Shown here one piece after another: positions 26,127 through 34,888 of a DNA stretch of 40,760 bases; the first letter of the stretch is position 1, and each line of letters begins with the position of its first letter. The position numbers and the translations under genes are program-made. The notes under the pieces were generated by a model that saw only the letters and a program-made list of their open reading frames with translations, was not told the origin of the DNA and did not search any database. The stretch is from contig MGST01000188.1 in the NCBI GenBank assembly GCA_001798605.1, positions 1 through 40,760 of the forward strand, written 5' to 3'. This stretch comes from Deltaproteobacteria bacterium RIFOXYA12_FULL_58_15. GTDB taxonomy: Bacteria > Myxococcota > XYA12-FULL-58-9.

Positions 26127-26489
26127 TCATTCATCGCTGAACAGATCATAGGCCTCCAAGAGTTCCATGAGATGTAACATCTCCAAATCACGAAGGATTT
26201 CATCGTCCCCGGGCCCTGGGATCTTTGCGGGAGGCGTGGGTTTGGGCTCGCCTGTGGACGTTGTGGCACCGGTGGGGGAGGTCGGTACCTTTGATCCGTC
26301 GCCTGTGGGCGTTGCCTTTGGGTCGTCGCCCGTGGGGGGAGTTGCCTTTGCGTCGCCGTCCCCTGCGGTTGTCGCTGACGATGGTTGAATGCCATCCTCA
26401 TCGCCCCTGGGTGACTGGGCATGGGCAGACAGGCAACCCATGCAGCACAACAACGGAGCGATCCACGCTCTAGTCACCCAAGTGCGCAT
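26127..26489 (-). CDS. Exported Thr/Pro/Gly-rich protein with acidic leucine tail
   Basis: A 120-residue protein. The N-terminus is a signal peptide (WIAPLLCCMGCLSAHA), which could also be read as a lipoprotein signal with Cys around residue 19. The middle is low complexity, built of repeated TPTGD-like units (ATPPTGDDPKATPTGDG). The C-terminus is acidic and leucine-rich (DLEMLHLMELLEAYDLF) and strikingly like the tail of the nearby anti-sigma factor. It overlaps the barrel gene by 20 bases and precedes the sigma gene by 27. No family recognised. Repetitive DNA in the middle could be prone to slippage. Confidence 0.72.
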   Translation of the reverse strand: MRTWVTRAWIAPLLCCMGCLSAHAQSPRGDEDGIQPSSATTAGDGDAKATPPTGDDPKATPTGDGSKVPTSPTGATTSTGEPKPTPPAKIPGPGDDEILRDLEMLHLMELLEAYDLFSDE

Positions 26490-27909
26490 GCAGCTGCCCT
26501 ATTGCGCGAAACGCTGTGTCTCGCTGTGGAAAGAATGATCCAGGCCAGAAGACGTCAAGCTCGACGCTGACGCCGAGCCATCGGAGCATGTCCCACTCTG
26601 CAATCAGATCTGTCTCGATACCATAGAATCGACCTCCATCGCCGAGCACTGTCGGCGGCGACGTCGACCAGAGGCCGGCGGTTCGCAATTCCACAAAACC
26701 GTTCCCTTTGGAATACTCGACGCTTCCTCCGCCACCACCAACGCCATGCCCATTGACCCCAGCCGCCGTGGCGCGGCCAGGGAAAAAGCCTTGACTGAGA
26801 CCACCCGAGAAGAAAATGCCCGTCCACGTCCAATAGGGGGCGATGCCAATGAACGCACGATAGTCGACGTGATCGGCATTGCCTCGCACCGGTGGCTCGT
26901 CACCTGACAAGGCGAAGGCAAAGGCACCAACGCCGAGGTTCGTGCTGATTCCGTAGTTGGCCTGTGCGCTTGCTGCCCAACTGCGAAGGTCAAAGGTGAG
27001 TGAACTTTGATCGGCAATGTCTACTTCCAGGGCACCAAAGGAGAAGGCTCCAGTAGCGCGAATGCTGAGACCATCAGCAGGGAGAAGGTGGGCATCCACT
27101 CCGACATAGGTGACGTTGCCGGCAGATGTGTCGTTGCTCCAAATCCTCTCTAGCGGGGTCTGGTCGGTTGTTGTGCCGATGACCCCCTCAGACAATGCCG
27201 ATGCCAGGACATCATGCAAACGCCCATTGCGCTCACTGTAAAAAACCCCGAAGGCACCGACGGATTCGAACAAGGACAACTGGTATTCGAGGCGCAGTAT
27301 TGCGAGAGGGGCAGGTATCTCCAGTTCCTCAATGGTTTGACCCACGAGCACGCCGCTGCCGTGGAGTTGCCAGTCATCGAGTCCAATACCCGCGAGGTCG
27401 AGGGTGAATGCTGCACCGGTGGCGTAGTCCTCAAAGATGAGCGAGTCGCCCACCTGCGTGTAGCGTTTGCCGATGTCGAGTGAAACGTGTTGCCAGGCGA
27501 ATGATGCCGCGAGTTCCCGCACCCTCTCCAACGAGAAGAAACCAGTCGATACTGGGGACCCGTTGGTGGTGAACTTTGCGTCCGACGGAGGGTCGAGGGA
27601 GCTCCCGGTGCGCAGCTCACCGGTGTCGACGAATAGGCGCAGGGTCAACCACTCTTCCGCCTCGTGCTCGACGCCAAAAATGACGACGGCCGACGGGTAG
27701 GTTTGTTGCGGTCGTGGCTGCAACAGCCTGTTGGTGTCGAATTCGAGATTCTCTCCTTCCCAATGGACATCCATTGTGGTCTGCGGATCCCCAGCGTGGG
27801 TACTCAAGCGCAGCAGCACCGCCACATCGATGAGGGTCGAGGTCCTGGCTTCGGCCTCGACAACCCGAGGCGCTCCCACCATCATGGATAGTATAAGCAT
27901 ACAAACCAT
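26470..27909 (-). CDS. Predicted outer-membrane beta-barrel protein
   Basis: About 479 residues, first gene of the sigma operon. I chose ATG ending at 27909, which begins a signal peptide (MVCMLILSMMVGAPRVVEA); the frame extends to 28020 but that part is not signal-like and overlaps the trkA leader. The mature protein alternates polar and aromatic or hydrophobic residues in many short strands (for example SLTFDLRSWAASAQANYGI, FIGIAPYWTWTGIFFSGGL), with Gly-rich turns, and has no enzyme motif. That is the look of a porin-like or alginate-export-like barrel. The exact family is not recognised. A 13-bp palindrome (27917-27929) sits upstream of this start. Confidence 0.7.
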   Translation of the reverse strand: MVCMLILSMMVGAPRVVEAEARTSTLIDVAVLLRLSTHAGDPQTTMDVHWEGENLEFDTNRLLQPRPQQTYPSAVVIFGVEHEAEEWLTLRLFVDTGELRTGSSLDPPSDAKFTTNGSPVSTGFFSLERVRELAASFAWQHVSLDIGKRYTQVGDSLIFEDYATGAAFTLDLAGIGLDDWQLHGSGVLVGQTIEELEIPAPLAILRLEYQLSLFESVGAFGVFYSERNGRLHDVLASALSEGVIGTTTDQTPLERIWSNDTSAGNVTYVGVDAHLLPADGLSIRATGAFSFGALEVDIADQSSLTFDLRSWAASAQANYGISTNLGVGAFAFALSGDEPPVRGNADHVDYRAFIGIAPYWTWTGIFFSGGLSQGFFPGRATAAGVNGHGVGGGGGSVEYSKGNGFVELRTAGLWSTSPPTVLGDGGRFYGIETDLIAEWDMLRWLGVSVELDVFWPGSFFPQRDTAFRAIGQLHAHLGD

Positions 27910-27916
27910 ATGAGAC

Positions 27917-27929
27917 GGCACCGGGTGCC
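27917..27929. promoter_or_regulatory. Short palindrome before the barrel gene
   Basis: GGCACC-G-GGTGCC is a perfect 6-bp inverted repeat with a one-base centre, 8 bases upstream of the chosen barrel start. It could be an operator or may only reflect an internal part of a longer reading frame if an earlier start is used. Confidence 0.25.
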
Positions 27930-28081
27930 TTCCATTAACAACCGCTGTCGGCGACTTTAGTTTCGCTGAGCAAGCCATCAACATTGGTTGGATGCAAGGC
28001 CTGGAATACCGCAATTCCAAGCGTCTGTTTTGGCACGACCAAAGCCTTGCTCCGCGGTCCGCTCCCTTGCATTGTAGCCCA

Positions 28082-29455
28082 ATGCAGATCGTGATTGTCG
28101 GCGCAGGGGTTGTCGGGACCGCGTTGGCCGAACAACTGTCGCATGAGGGCCATCAGGTATCGGTCATCGACAGAGACCGGCACAAAGTCAGAGAGCTCAG
28201 TGAGAAGCTCGACGTCCTCGGTGTGCACGGCAACGCTGCCATGCCGAGCGTGTTGCGTCGGGCCGGCATCCAAGAGGCGCAGATGGTCATTGCGGTGACC
28301 GATGTTGATGAGGTCAACGTCATCGTCGGCATGATGGCGATGCGACTTGGTGTCGAGCACCGCATCGTACGCATCCGCAACAGCGAGTACCTCGACGAGA
28401 ACTGCATCATCTCGCCGCAAGAGCTCGGCATCGAACATGTCATCAACCCTGAACCCGCGATTGTGGATGCACTGGTGCGAATGATCGAGATTCCGGGTTC
28501 GGTCGACGTCGCGACTCTGGCCGGCGGTCAAGTACTCATGTTGGGGTTCGACATTGAAGAGGACTCGCCTGCCGCGGGAAAAACGACGGCTGAGCTGCGC
28601 GAGGTCAGCGATCTCGATTCCTTCCTGTTCATTGATATCATGCGTGGTGACGAGGTGATTGTTCCCAAGGGGAACGACCGCATTTTGCCGGGCGACAATG
28701 TTCACATTCTCGTTGCTGAGGGCACCGTGCCTTTTCTCCTGCCCATCATCCATCGGCAGAGACGACAAACGGCGCGGGTCATCTTGCTCGGGGCGAGCCG
28801 CATCGGTGTCGAGTTGGCGAAGGCCATGGAAGGCCGAGTCGAGCGCATGGTGCTCATTGAGCCAGATCCCGGCCTCGCCGAGGAGGCGGCCTCGGTTCTC
28901 AAGAAGACGACAGTGCTCCAGGGCGAGGGCACCGATCTCGAAGTGCTCGAGGAGGCCTCAATCGGGACCTGCGACCTTTTCTGTGCGGTGTCGGATAACG
29001 ACCAGCGCAATATGCTCGCGGCCTTGTTGGCTCGCAAGCATGGGGCGAAAAAAGAGGCTGTCCTTGTGCATCAACCGGAGTTTGTGCCGGTTCTCGATTC
29101 ATTGGGCGTCGAAATCGTAATCAATCCGCGACTGGTAACGGTGAGCGAGGCATTGATGCACGTGCGGCGTGGTCTTGTCCATTCCGTGACACGCCTTGCC
29201 GGGAGTCGTGGTGAGATCCTCGAGATCGAGGCGCAACCCGGAAGTCGGGTGGTAGGTGCACCTCTCAAGGCTTTGAACTTCCCGAAGAATGCTCTTGTGG
29301 GGGCCATTGTCCGTGATGACATCATGCAGATCCCGACGGGTGACACTATCATTCAACCCGGTGAGCGAGTCGTCGTTTATGCGTTGCAGGAAGCCATCGC
29401 TGCTATCGAGAAGTTATTTGCAGGAACCAGCCGCGACGGCCTGCCGATGCGTTAG
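28082..29455 (+). CDS. trkA: Trk potassium uptake regulatory protein TrkA
   Basis: A 457-residue cytoplasmic protein made of two halves, each an RCK/TrkA-N Rossmann domain followed by a TrkA-C domain. The first nucleotide-binding motif is VGAGVVGTALAEQL at the N-terminus with the NAD-binding D (VIDRDRHK); the second is LLGASRIGVELAKAM near residue 238. TrkA-C segments lie around 150-220 and 380-450. It gates the TrkH channel in response to nucleotides. The ATG at 28082 begins the standard QIVIVGAG sequence; earlier in-frame starts add non-homologous residues. trkH follows after 18 bases, forming the trkAH operon. Confidence 0.94.
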   Translation: MQIVIVGAGVVGTALAEQLSHEGHQVSVIDRDRHKVRELSEKLDVLGVHGNAAMPSVLRRAGIQEAQMVIAVTDVDEVNVIVGMMAMRLGVEHRIVRIRNSEYLDENCIISPQELGIEHVINPEPAIVDALVRMIEIPGSVDVATLAGGQVLMLGFDIEEDSPAAGKTTAELREVSDLDSFLFIDIMRGDEVIVPKGNDRILPGDNVHILVAEGTVPFLLPIIHRQRRQTARVILLGASRIGVELAKAMEGRVERMVLIEPDPGLAEEAASVLKKTTVLQGEGTDLEVLEEASIGTCDLFCAVSDNDQRNMLAALLARKHGAKKEAVLVHQPEFVPVLDSLGVEIVINPRLVTVSEALMHVRRGLVHSVTRLAGSRGEILEIEAQPGSRVVGAPLKALNFPKNALVGAIVRDDIMQIPTGDTIIQPGERVVVYALQEAIAAIEKLFAGTSRDGLPMR

Positions 29456-29473
29456 CCTACCTTTGAGAGACTC

Positions 29474-30934
29474 ATGGATATTCGTGCGGTAGCCTTCGTT
29501 CTCGGCAATCTTTTATTGGTTGTTTCGGCCTGCCTGTTGGCCCCCTTGGTGATCTCGATCGGGTACGCGGGCGACAATCCAAACTCTGGCTTTGAGATCG
29601 CCGGGTTCGTTGTTACCTTTGTCGTGGCTGCAATCCTCGGCCTGATCGGGCGTTACGTCCTGCACGCGGATGCCGATCGTATCCGAGTTCGCGAGGGATT
29701 TGCCATCGTCGTTTTCTCGTGGCTTTTGGCTGTGGGCTTAGGCATGTTGCCCTATCTCATCTCTGGGGCCTGCCCGAGTGTGACAGACGCCTTCTTTGAG
29801 ACCATGAGTGGTTTCACCACCACCGGCGCCACCATATTCCCCACGGTCGAGGTGATCCCCAAGGGTGTACAATTTTGGCGCTGCATGACCCAATGGCTCG
29901 GCGGCATGGGCATCGTGGTGCTCAGTGTGGCGCTGCTACCTATGTTGGGGGCAGGTGGGTATCGGATGCTCAAAGCCGAATCCCCTGGTGGTGTTGCCTT
30001 TGAGCGCGAGGCCCCGAGGATCACCGATATCGCGCAGAGCCTCTGGCGACTCTATCTCATCCTCTCGGCAGCAGAGGTCGTGTTGTTGCGGATTTCCGGT
30101 ATGGATTGGTACGACGCCTTTTGCCACACATTCGCCACCATGTCGACGGGAGGCTTCTCACCGCATACGGAGTCGGTTGGCTACTTCTCCAGTCCGTTCA
30201 CTCATTGGATCATCATCGTCTTCATGTTTCTGGCCGGAGCCAACTTCTCTCTGTATGCGCAAGTCCTTCGCGGCAAAGTGACGGCCGTGGTGAACAACTC
30301 GGAAATGCGCCTCTACATTGGAATTTTTGCCGCGGTGATCATGGTGGGGTTGATAGTTGTGCCGCCGGTAGGTGACCTCGAGAGCCATGTACGCAATGTG
30401 GCGTTTCAGATCGTGTCGATTGGTACCACCACAGGATTCGCCACGACTGATTTTGATGCCTGGCCGCAGCTGATGCGGGCGCTGCTCGTGTGTCTCATGT
30501 TTGTCGGTGGTTGCATGGGCTCGACTGGCGGCGGCATGAAGGTCGCGCGGTTCATTGTCTTGGCGAAGGCGGTGGTGCGCGAAATGTACCGACCGATCTT
30601 TCCGCACGCTGTGCGACACATTCGTGTGGGTGACAAGGTCCTCGATCCGACCTTGGTTTCGAACATCCTAGCTTTCGGCGCCCTGTATGCCGGCACTTGG
30701 GTAGTCGGCACATTGGTGACGACTGCCTATGGCTACGATCTGGTGACCAGTCTCACGGCGTCCGCTGCGGCTCTCGGCAATATTGGCCCAGGGCTCGGCG
30801 AAGTCGGCCCATCGCGCAACTGGGCCCACCTGCCGGACGTGGTCAAGTGGGTGATGAGCATGTGCATGCTGGTTGGGCGTCTGGAACTCTACTCCGTTTT
30901 TATTCTGCTCACTCCCTGGGCATGGCGGCGGTAG
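29474..30934 (+). CDS. trkH: Trk potassium uptake channel TrkH
   Basis: A 486-residue inner-membrane protein with about ten or more hydrophobic segments. The four selectivity-filter-like loops of the Ktr/Trk/HKT superfamily can be seen in order: GFTTTGAT, TMSTGGFSPH, SIGTTTGFATTD and AAALGNIGPGLG. The GSTGGGMK segment before the final domain is the gating-loop region. It begins MDIRAVAFVLG after the trkA stop. With TrkA it imports K+, needed for osmotic balance and pH homeostasis. Confidence 0.94.
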   Translation: MDIRAVAFVLGNLLLVVSACLLAPLVISIGYAGDNPNSGFEIAGFVVTFVVAAILGLIGRYVLHADADRIRVREGFAIVVFSWLLAVGLGMLPYLISGACPSVTDAFFETMSGFTTTGATIFPTVEVIPKGVQFWRCMTQWLGGMGIVVLSVALLPMLGAGGYRMLKAESPGGVAFEREAPRITDIAQSLWRLYLILSAAEVVLLRISGMDWYDAFCHTFATMSTGGFSPHTESVGYFSSPFTHWIIIVFMFLAGANFSLYAQVLRGKVTAVVNNSEMRLYIGIFAAVIMVGLIVVPPVGDLESHVRNVAFQIVSIGTTTGFATTDFDAWPQLMRALLVCLMFVGGCMGSTGGGMKVARFIVLAKAVVREMYRPIFPHAVRHIRVGDKVLDPTLVSNILAFGALYAGTWVVGTLVTTAYGYDLVTSLTASAAALGNIGPGLGEVGPSRNWAHLPDVVKWVMSMCMLVGRLELYSVFILLTPWAWRR

Positions 30935-31052
30935 GGATTGACGTCGGTGGCCGGCGTGGGCGGCTTCACAGTGGTGGTCAACTTGGAAGGCGCAATAATT
31001 GACCATACCCGCACCCATTGCCACAGGCCCCTTTTGTGAGGAAGATGGGTGA

Positions 31053-31844
31053 ATGTCTGGAAGTTGTGCAGGTTCCCAAAGAGATCCGATTAGCTTTGTT
31101 TATCATTTCTCTTTCGAAGACGGCGAAGAGGTCGAGATCACCGCTCGACTCGACGGCGACACCCTGGATCTGATCAAAGAAGAGAGGACGGCGCCGCCCC
31201 CGTGGACCCAGCTCTCGTCCGTGGGATGTACTGGCTGCCAGGTCGACGACCGTGAGGGTACCTGTCCCGTAGCGGCGAATCTAGCGGAGCTCATTGATCG
31301 CTTTAACAAGCGCTTGTCCTACGAGAAGACATCAGTCAAGGTGACGACACCGGAGCGTACGGTCTGTCGAGAGACTACTGTGCAGCATGGCCTCAGCTCT
31401 TTGACCGGCATCTACATGGTCACCTCGGGTTGCCCAACCATGGACAAGCTGCGCCCCATGGTCCGCTTCCATTTGCCTTTCGCGAGTCTTGCGGAAACAA
31501 CCTACCGCGCCACCTCGATGTACATGTTGGGCCAGTATTTGCGTTCCAAAGAGGGACTCGAGCCTGATTGGACACTCAACGGACTCGATGCGATCTATCG
31601 CAGTGTGCACCAGGTCAATATCGGTATTGCTCGGTGTATTCGTGAAGCTGCCGAGCGCGACGCCAATGCCAACGCACTGGTGCGGCTCGACCTGTTCACC
31701 GATGGCGTCTCTTTTTCAATCCGCGACGCACTCGTTGACCTCGTCTATCTGTTCGAGCCTTACCTCGAGGGCACGTCCATTTGTGGCAGCAGACCGGGAG
31801 CCAATGAGAACGAAGTACCCGAGCTCGGCAGAGACGAAACCTGA
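31053..31844 (+). CDS. Conserved hypothetical protein, possibly DUF6901
   Basis: A 263-residue soluble protein. It opens with a beta-rich segment (FVYHFSFEDGEEVEITARLDGDTL) and continues with a cysteine-containing part (CTGC, then TCPVAANLAELIDRF) that could bind a metal. The central PMVRFHLPFASLAETTYRATSMYMLGQYL is strongly helical. I recall this order of features as DUF6901, but cannot confirm it. There is no signal or membrane helix. The last 129 bases overlap a convergent open frame on the minus strand. It is not obviously linked to trkH, which lies 118 bases upstream. Confidence 0.7.
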   Translation: MSGSCAGSQRDPISFVYHFSFEDGEEVEITARLDGDTLDLIKEERTAPPPWTQLSSVGCTGCQVDDREGTCPVAANLAELIDRFNKRLSYEKTSVKVTTPERTVCRETTVQHGLSSLTGIYMVTSGCPTMDKLRPMVRFHLPFASLAETTYRATSMYMLGQYLRSKEGLEPDWTLNGLDAIYRSVHQVNIGIARCIREAAERDANANALVRLDLFTDGVSFSIRDALVDLVYLFEPYLEGTSICGSRPGANENEVPELGRDET

Positions 31845-32159
31845 CGGAGGACCGTGGCTGCGTTCTGGAGCGCGCCGGAACGAAAGCACGAGATCCTGCT
31901 TATCCTGAGACGCCCAGAGCGCTGCCCCCTGGGGGCCAGGACTCCCCACGCTAACGCAAGGGGCTACCTTGGCCGCGTGCCATGCACCATGGAGGACCTG
32001 TTTGACGGTGCACTCATAACAGTTGCCCCAGCCAACAGACACATTGTAGCGACAGTCAACCAAAACTTCGAACGTCTCACTGACCGGTTGGGGACAGGAA
32101 AGTACAGCGACGCAGCTGGCGAGCACTGCCCAAATCCCTGTGCGGTCTCCCCTTCGCAT
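31716..32159 (-). CDS. Possible small lipoprotein
   Basis: A 147-residue frame whose N-terminus is IWAVLASCVAVLSC, a plausible lipoprotein signal with lipobox VLSC. The first part of the mature protein has four more cysteines (CRYN, GNCYEC) and looks globular. Beyond about residue 105 it runs antisense into the DUF6901-like gene, so that part may not be real or the gene may end by frameshift. The start lies 5 bases after the beta-CASP gene and has only a weak ribosome site. It fills a 320-bp gap that otherwise holds nothing. Confidence is moderate. Confidence 0.42.
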   Translation of the reverse strand: MRRGDRTGIWAVLASCVAVLSCPQPVSETFEVLVDCRYNVSVGWGNCYECTVKQVLHGAWHAAKVAPCVSVGSPGPQGAALWASQDKQDLVLSFRRAPERSHGPPSGFVSAELGYFVLIGSRSAATNGRALEVRLEQIDEVNECVAD

Positions 32160-32164
32160 TGTGA

Positions 32165-33580
32165 CTAGGAAGCAGTGAGCAGGGGGTAAACCTCGCCTGC
32201 CTTGACAATGGTTGTTGAGATCTTCGCGTCTTCCAGCAATCCCTTGAGATTGGTTTGTGCCTTCGGTTCTCCGTGGACGAGGAATACTTTCTTTAGGCGT
32301 TGTCGGTCGAGCTTGTTTACGTAGATGAGGATGTCGTTGTAGTCGGCGTGGGCACTGAAGGTGTTGAGGGTGAGGACCTCGGCACGCAGTTTGTACATGT
32401 CGCCGAAGATCTTTACCTCCGCGTCCTTGTCTTGAATGCGACGGCCGAGGGTGTTCTCGGCCATATAGCCGACGATGAGGACCGTGTTCTTCGGATTCTC
32501 GATGTTGTTGAGCAAATGGTGCAAGACCCGGCCTGCTTCACACATCCCGGAAGACGAGATGATGATGCAAGGGTCTTTGCTCATGTTGAGAGCTTTGCTT
32601 TCTTCGACGTTGGTTATGTAGCGCAGGTCGTCAAAGCCGAACGGGTTCTTGTGATTGGCCAAGAACGTCTCTTGGGTTTCTGTGTCGTAACACTCCTGGT
32701 GAACACGGAAAATTGACGTCGCGTTGGTGGCCATCGGGCTATCGACGTATACGGGAATGTCGGGGATGGCTCCTTCTTGGTTGAGCATGTTGATGAAGTA
32801 AACGAGCTCCTGGGTGCGCTCGATGGCAAAGGCCGGAATGATGATCTTCCCGCCACGCTTGACGGTCCGGTTGATGGCCTTGGCCAGCTCGTCTTTGGCC
32901 GACGCAATGGGGTCGTGCAACCGGTTGCCGTAGGTGCTCTCCATCACCAAGTAGTCGACGGATGGGATGTCTTGGGGATCCCTCAGAATGGGCAAGTTGT
33001 TGCGGCCCAAGTCGCCGGTGAAACCAACGCGCATCTTGTGCCCGTGGTAGTCGACGTCGACCACGCACAAGGATGAGCCGAGGATGTGCCCGGCATCAAA
33101 AAAAGTGGCCTTGGTGCTCGGCGTCACCGGGAACGGTCGACCATAAGAAACGGTGATGAAGTGATCGAGGACCTTGACGACGTCTTGCTCGTCGTACAGG
33201 GGCACCTTGTCAAAAACCTCGTTTTTGCGGCGGGCGCGCTTGGCGAGCCATTCGATGTCCTTGGCCTGAATGTGCGCCGAGTCCATCATAACCAGATTGG
33301 CGAGATCGCGCGTTGCCGGGGTGGCGTAGATATTGCCTGTGAACCCCTTTTGGGTGAGCAACGGCAACAGTCCACTGTGATCATAGTGGGCGTGGGTCAA
33401 CAAGACTGCATCCACGGTTGCGGCGTCGAATTTCCACGCACGGTTTTTTTGTTCTGTCTCCTCGCGGTGCCCTTGGAAAGCGCCGCAATCGACCATCAGC
33501 AGCTCATCTTTGATGCGCAAAAAATGTTTTGAGCCAGTGACTTCTTCGGCGGCACCCCATGAAAACAGTTCTGCTTGCAT
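32165..33580 (-). CDS. Metallo-beta-lactamase/beta-CASP RNA-processing protein
   Basis: A 471-residue protein. The MBL fold carries the zinc motif LTHAHYDHSG (about residues 61-70), plus GAFQG and GHILGSS upstream and FTGDLGR as motif III. The beta-CASP insert (about 200-370) includes PAFAIERTQEL and ISSSGMCEAGRVLHH. The final FSAHADYN is the RMMBL zinc-ligand region. This layout is that of the CPSF73/YSH1-like or bacterial MBL RNases that cut RNA. A GGAG ribosome site lies before ATG 33580. Neighbours give no pathway, but it joins a DEAD helicase and pseudouridine synthase in the window as an RNA-metabolism gene. Confidence 0.93.
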   Translation of the reverse strand: MQAELFSWGAAEEVTGSKHFLRIKDELLMVDCGAFQGHREETEQKNRAWKFDAATVDAVLLTHAHYDHSGLLPLLTQKGFTGNIYATPATRDLANLVMMDSAHIQAKDIEWLAKRARRKNEVFDKVPLYDEQDVVKVLDHFITVSYGRPFPVTPSTKATFFDAGHILGSSLCVVDVDYHGHKMRVGFTGDLGRNNLPILRDPQDIPSVDYLVMESTYGNRLHDPIASAKDELAKAINRTVKRGGKIIIPAFAIERTQELVYFINMLNQEGAIPDIPVYVDSPMATNATSIFRVHQECYDTETQETFLANHKNPFGFDDLRYITNVEESKALNMSKDPCIIISSSGMCEAGRVLHHLLNNIENPKNTVLIVGYMAENTLGRRIQDKDAEVKIFGDMYKLRAEVLTLNTFSAHADYNDILIYVNKLDRQRLKKVFLVHGEPKAQTNLKGLLEDAKISTTIVKAGEVYPLLTAS

Positions 33581-33673
33581 GATCTCCTCAGTTCTTGCTT
33601 CAGGACGGGCTTGATACTAGTGGAACCCCGATGGCAGAGGAAGGGACCGCGCTCGGCGTGTGAGGAGGCTGTG

Positions 33674-34579
33674 ATGGCTCCGAATGTTGTGAGGACTGAG
33701 ACTTCCGTGATGAATGATCCTGACGTGACCGGCCTGACACCGCAGCAATGGGCGACCAAACTCGAAGAGGTGGTTGAGGATCGCGACCGTCTTCAGGCTG
33801 TCCTCGGCGATCTCGATCGCGAAATGCGCCAAGAGAAATCTTGGATCCATGAGCACCCTGAGCCCAGTGGGGTCGTTGCCACGCTGCTCTCCTTTTTCGG
33901 CCGGAGCGACGATGACGATGTTGAAGCCCTTGGCAAGCAGCTCAAGGGCGAACTCAACTATGAACGCAGCTTGCGGGAGCGTTACCGCTCGTGGAAACCT
34001 GGGGAGAAGTATGACGACCTGATATTCCCCTTCGTCAAGGACTTTGCTGCACCTGTGCAACCAGACGACAGCGGTCTGCAGTTCCCGGGTTACCTCAAGC
34101 TCAAGGGGGTGCGCCGGGGAAAGACCTTGGAGATGTGGGTCTTCTACATCTCCGAGCGGTTCCCCGGACGCGAGCCTGCTAACTTTCACGTATTCTTCGA
34201 TCCACGCAATGGCGAGCTCATTATCAAGCGTGTCTACAAAATGGATTTGCCAGCTATCGAGGGGATTGCGGCGGTCGGTAGGTCAGTGCTTGAGGGCATG
34301 ATCCGTGAGCTCACCGATGTTACGACGATCAGGGAGATCGAAATCGACAACGCCGCCAACGTGGCGACCCGCGAGGCGTTGATGACCTCCTGCAAACGTG
34401 GGGACGGTGTGCATTTCTGTGTGAAAGATGGGGCAGACGCCGCCAAGACCCCCCTCGGTCACCTGATGAAGAAGCTGAGCGTCGAGCTCGGGCTCGAGCC
34501 AGGGAATTTTCGCATCTTTGCCCAACCTTATGGAATGCTGCGCTTAGAGCTCAGTGTCAGACCCCTTGAGTTGCCGTAG
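33674..34579 (+). CDS. Conserved hypothetical protein with N-terminal coiled coil
   Basis: A 301-residue soluble protein. GGAGG six bases before ATG 33674 marks the start; the frame extends to 33575 without a better site. Residues about 20-60 form a coiled coil (WATKLEEVVEDRDRLQAVLG), then a Gly/Asp-rich loop (FFGRSDDDDVEAL), then a mixed alpha/beta body with SERFPGREPANFHVFFD. No enzyme motif, signal or membrane helix is visible, and I do not recognise the family. It is divergent from the beta-CASP gene with only 93 bases between starts, so the two may share a promoter region. Confidence 0.72.
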   Translation: MAPNVVRTETSVMNDPDVTGLTPQQWATKLEEVVEDRDRLQAVLGDLDREMRQEKSWIHEHPEPSGVVATLLSFFGRSDDDDVEALGKQLKGELNYERSLRERYRSWKPGEKYDDLIFPFVKDFAAPVQPDDSGLQFPGYLKLKGVRRGKTLEMWVFYISERFPGREPANFHVFFDPRNGELIIKRVYKMDLPAIEGIAAVGRSVLEGMIRELTDVTTIREIEIDNAANVATREALMTSCKRGDGVHFCVKDGADAAKTPLGHLMKKLSVELGLEPGNFRIFAQPYGMLRLELSVRPLELP

Positions 34580-34774
34580 GGTGGGGCGTGTTCGCCAAAA
34601 ACGACCGTTTGCGGAATAATTGCAGCCGACGGAGGATTGTGACAATCGCAGCAATCGTACCAATCGTACCTTGGGAGGTTGACTCGACCCCCCCGCGTGC
34701 GCTCAATATGCCCCCGACGTCTGGTTAAGCCGGGTGGAACCGGGGACGGGGACGTGGAAGAACTGAACTTTTTT

Positions 34775-34812
34775 ATTCTAGAATCTGCCCGATGTGGAGA
34801 AAGCATCGGGCA
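34775..34812. promoter_or_regulatory. Palindrome and 9-bp hairpin in the dsbA-like gene leader
   Basis: A 10-bp palindrome ATTCTAGAAT (34775-34784) is followed two bases later by the perfect inverted repeat TGCCCGATG / CATCGGGCA (34786-34794 and 34804-34812, nine-base loop). A run of six T lies upstream at 34769-34774. The hairpin is not followed by T on the plus strand or placed correctly for a minus-strand terminator, so it is more likely a regulatory leader or operator for the gene at 34889. Confidence 0.4.
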
Positions 34813-34888
34813 CAACCAGAGGCCCAATTCCAAAAAGAGCACGACGGTGAGTCGGCGCGAATTTGGACCTCGGCACGAGGAGTGAACA

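Noticed and set aside
28030-28060. Sigma-54 promoter before trkA (TGGCAC..TTGC)
   Set aside because: The spacing between the two parts is 10 bases rather than the needed 5.
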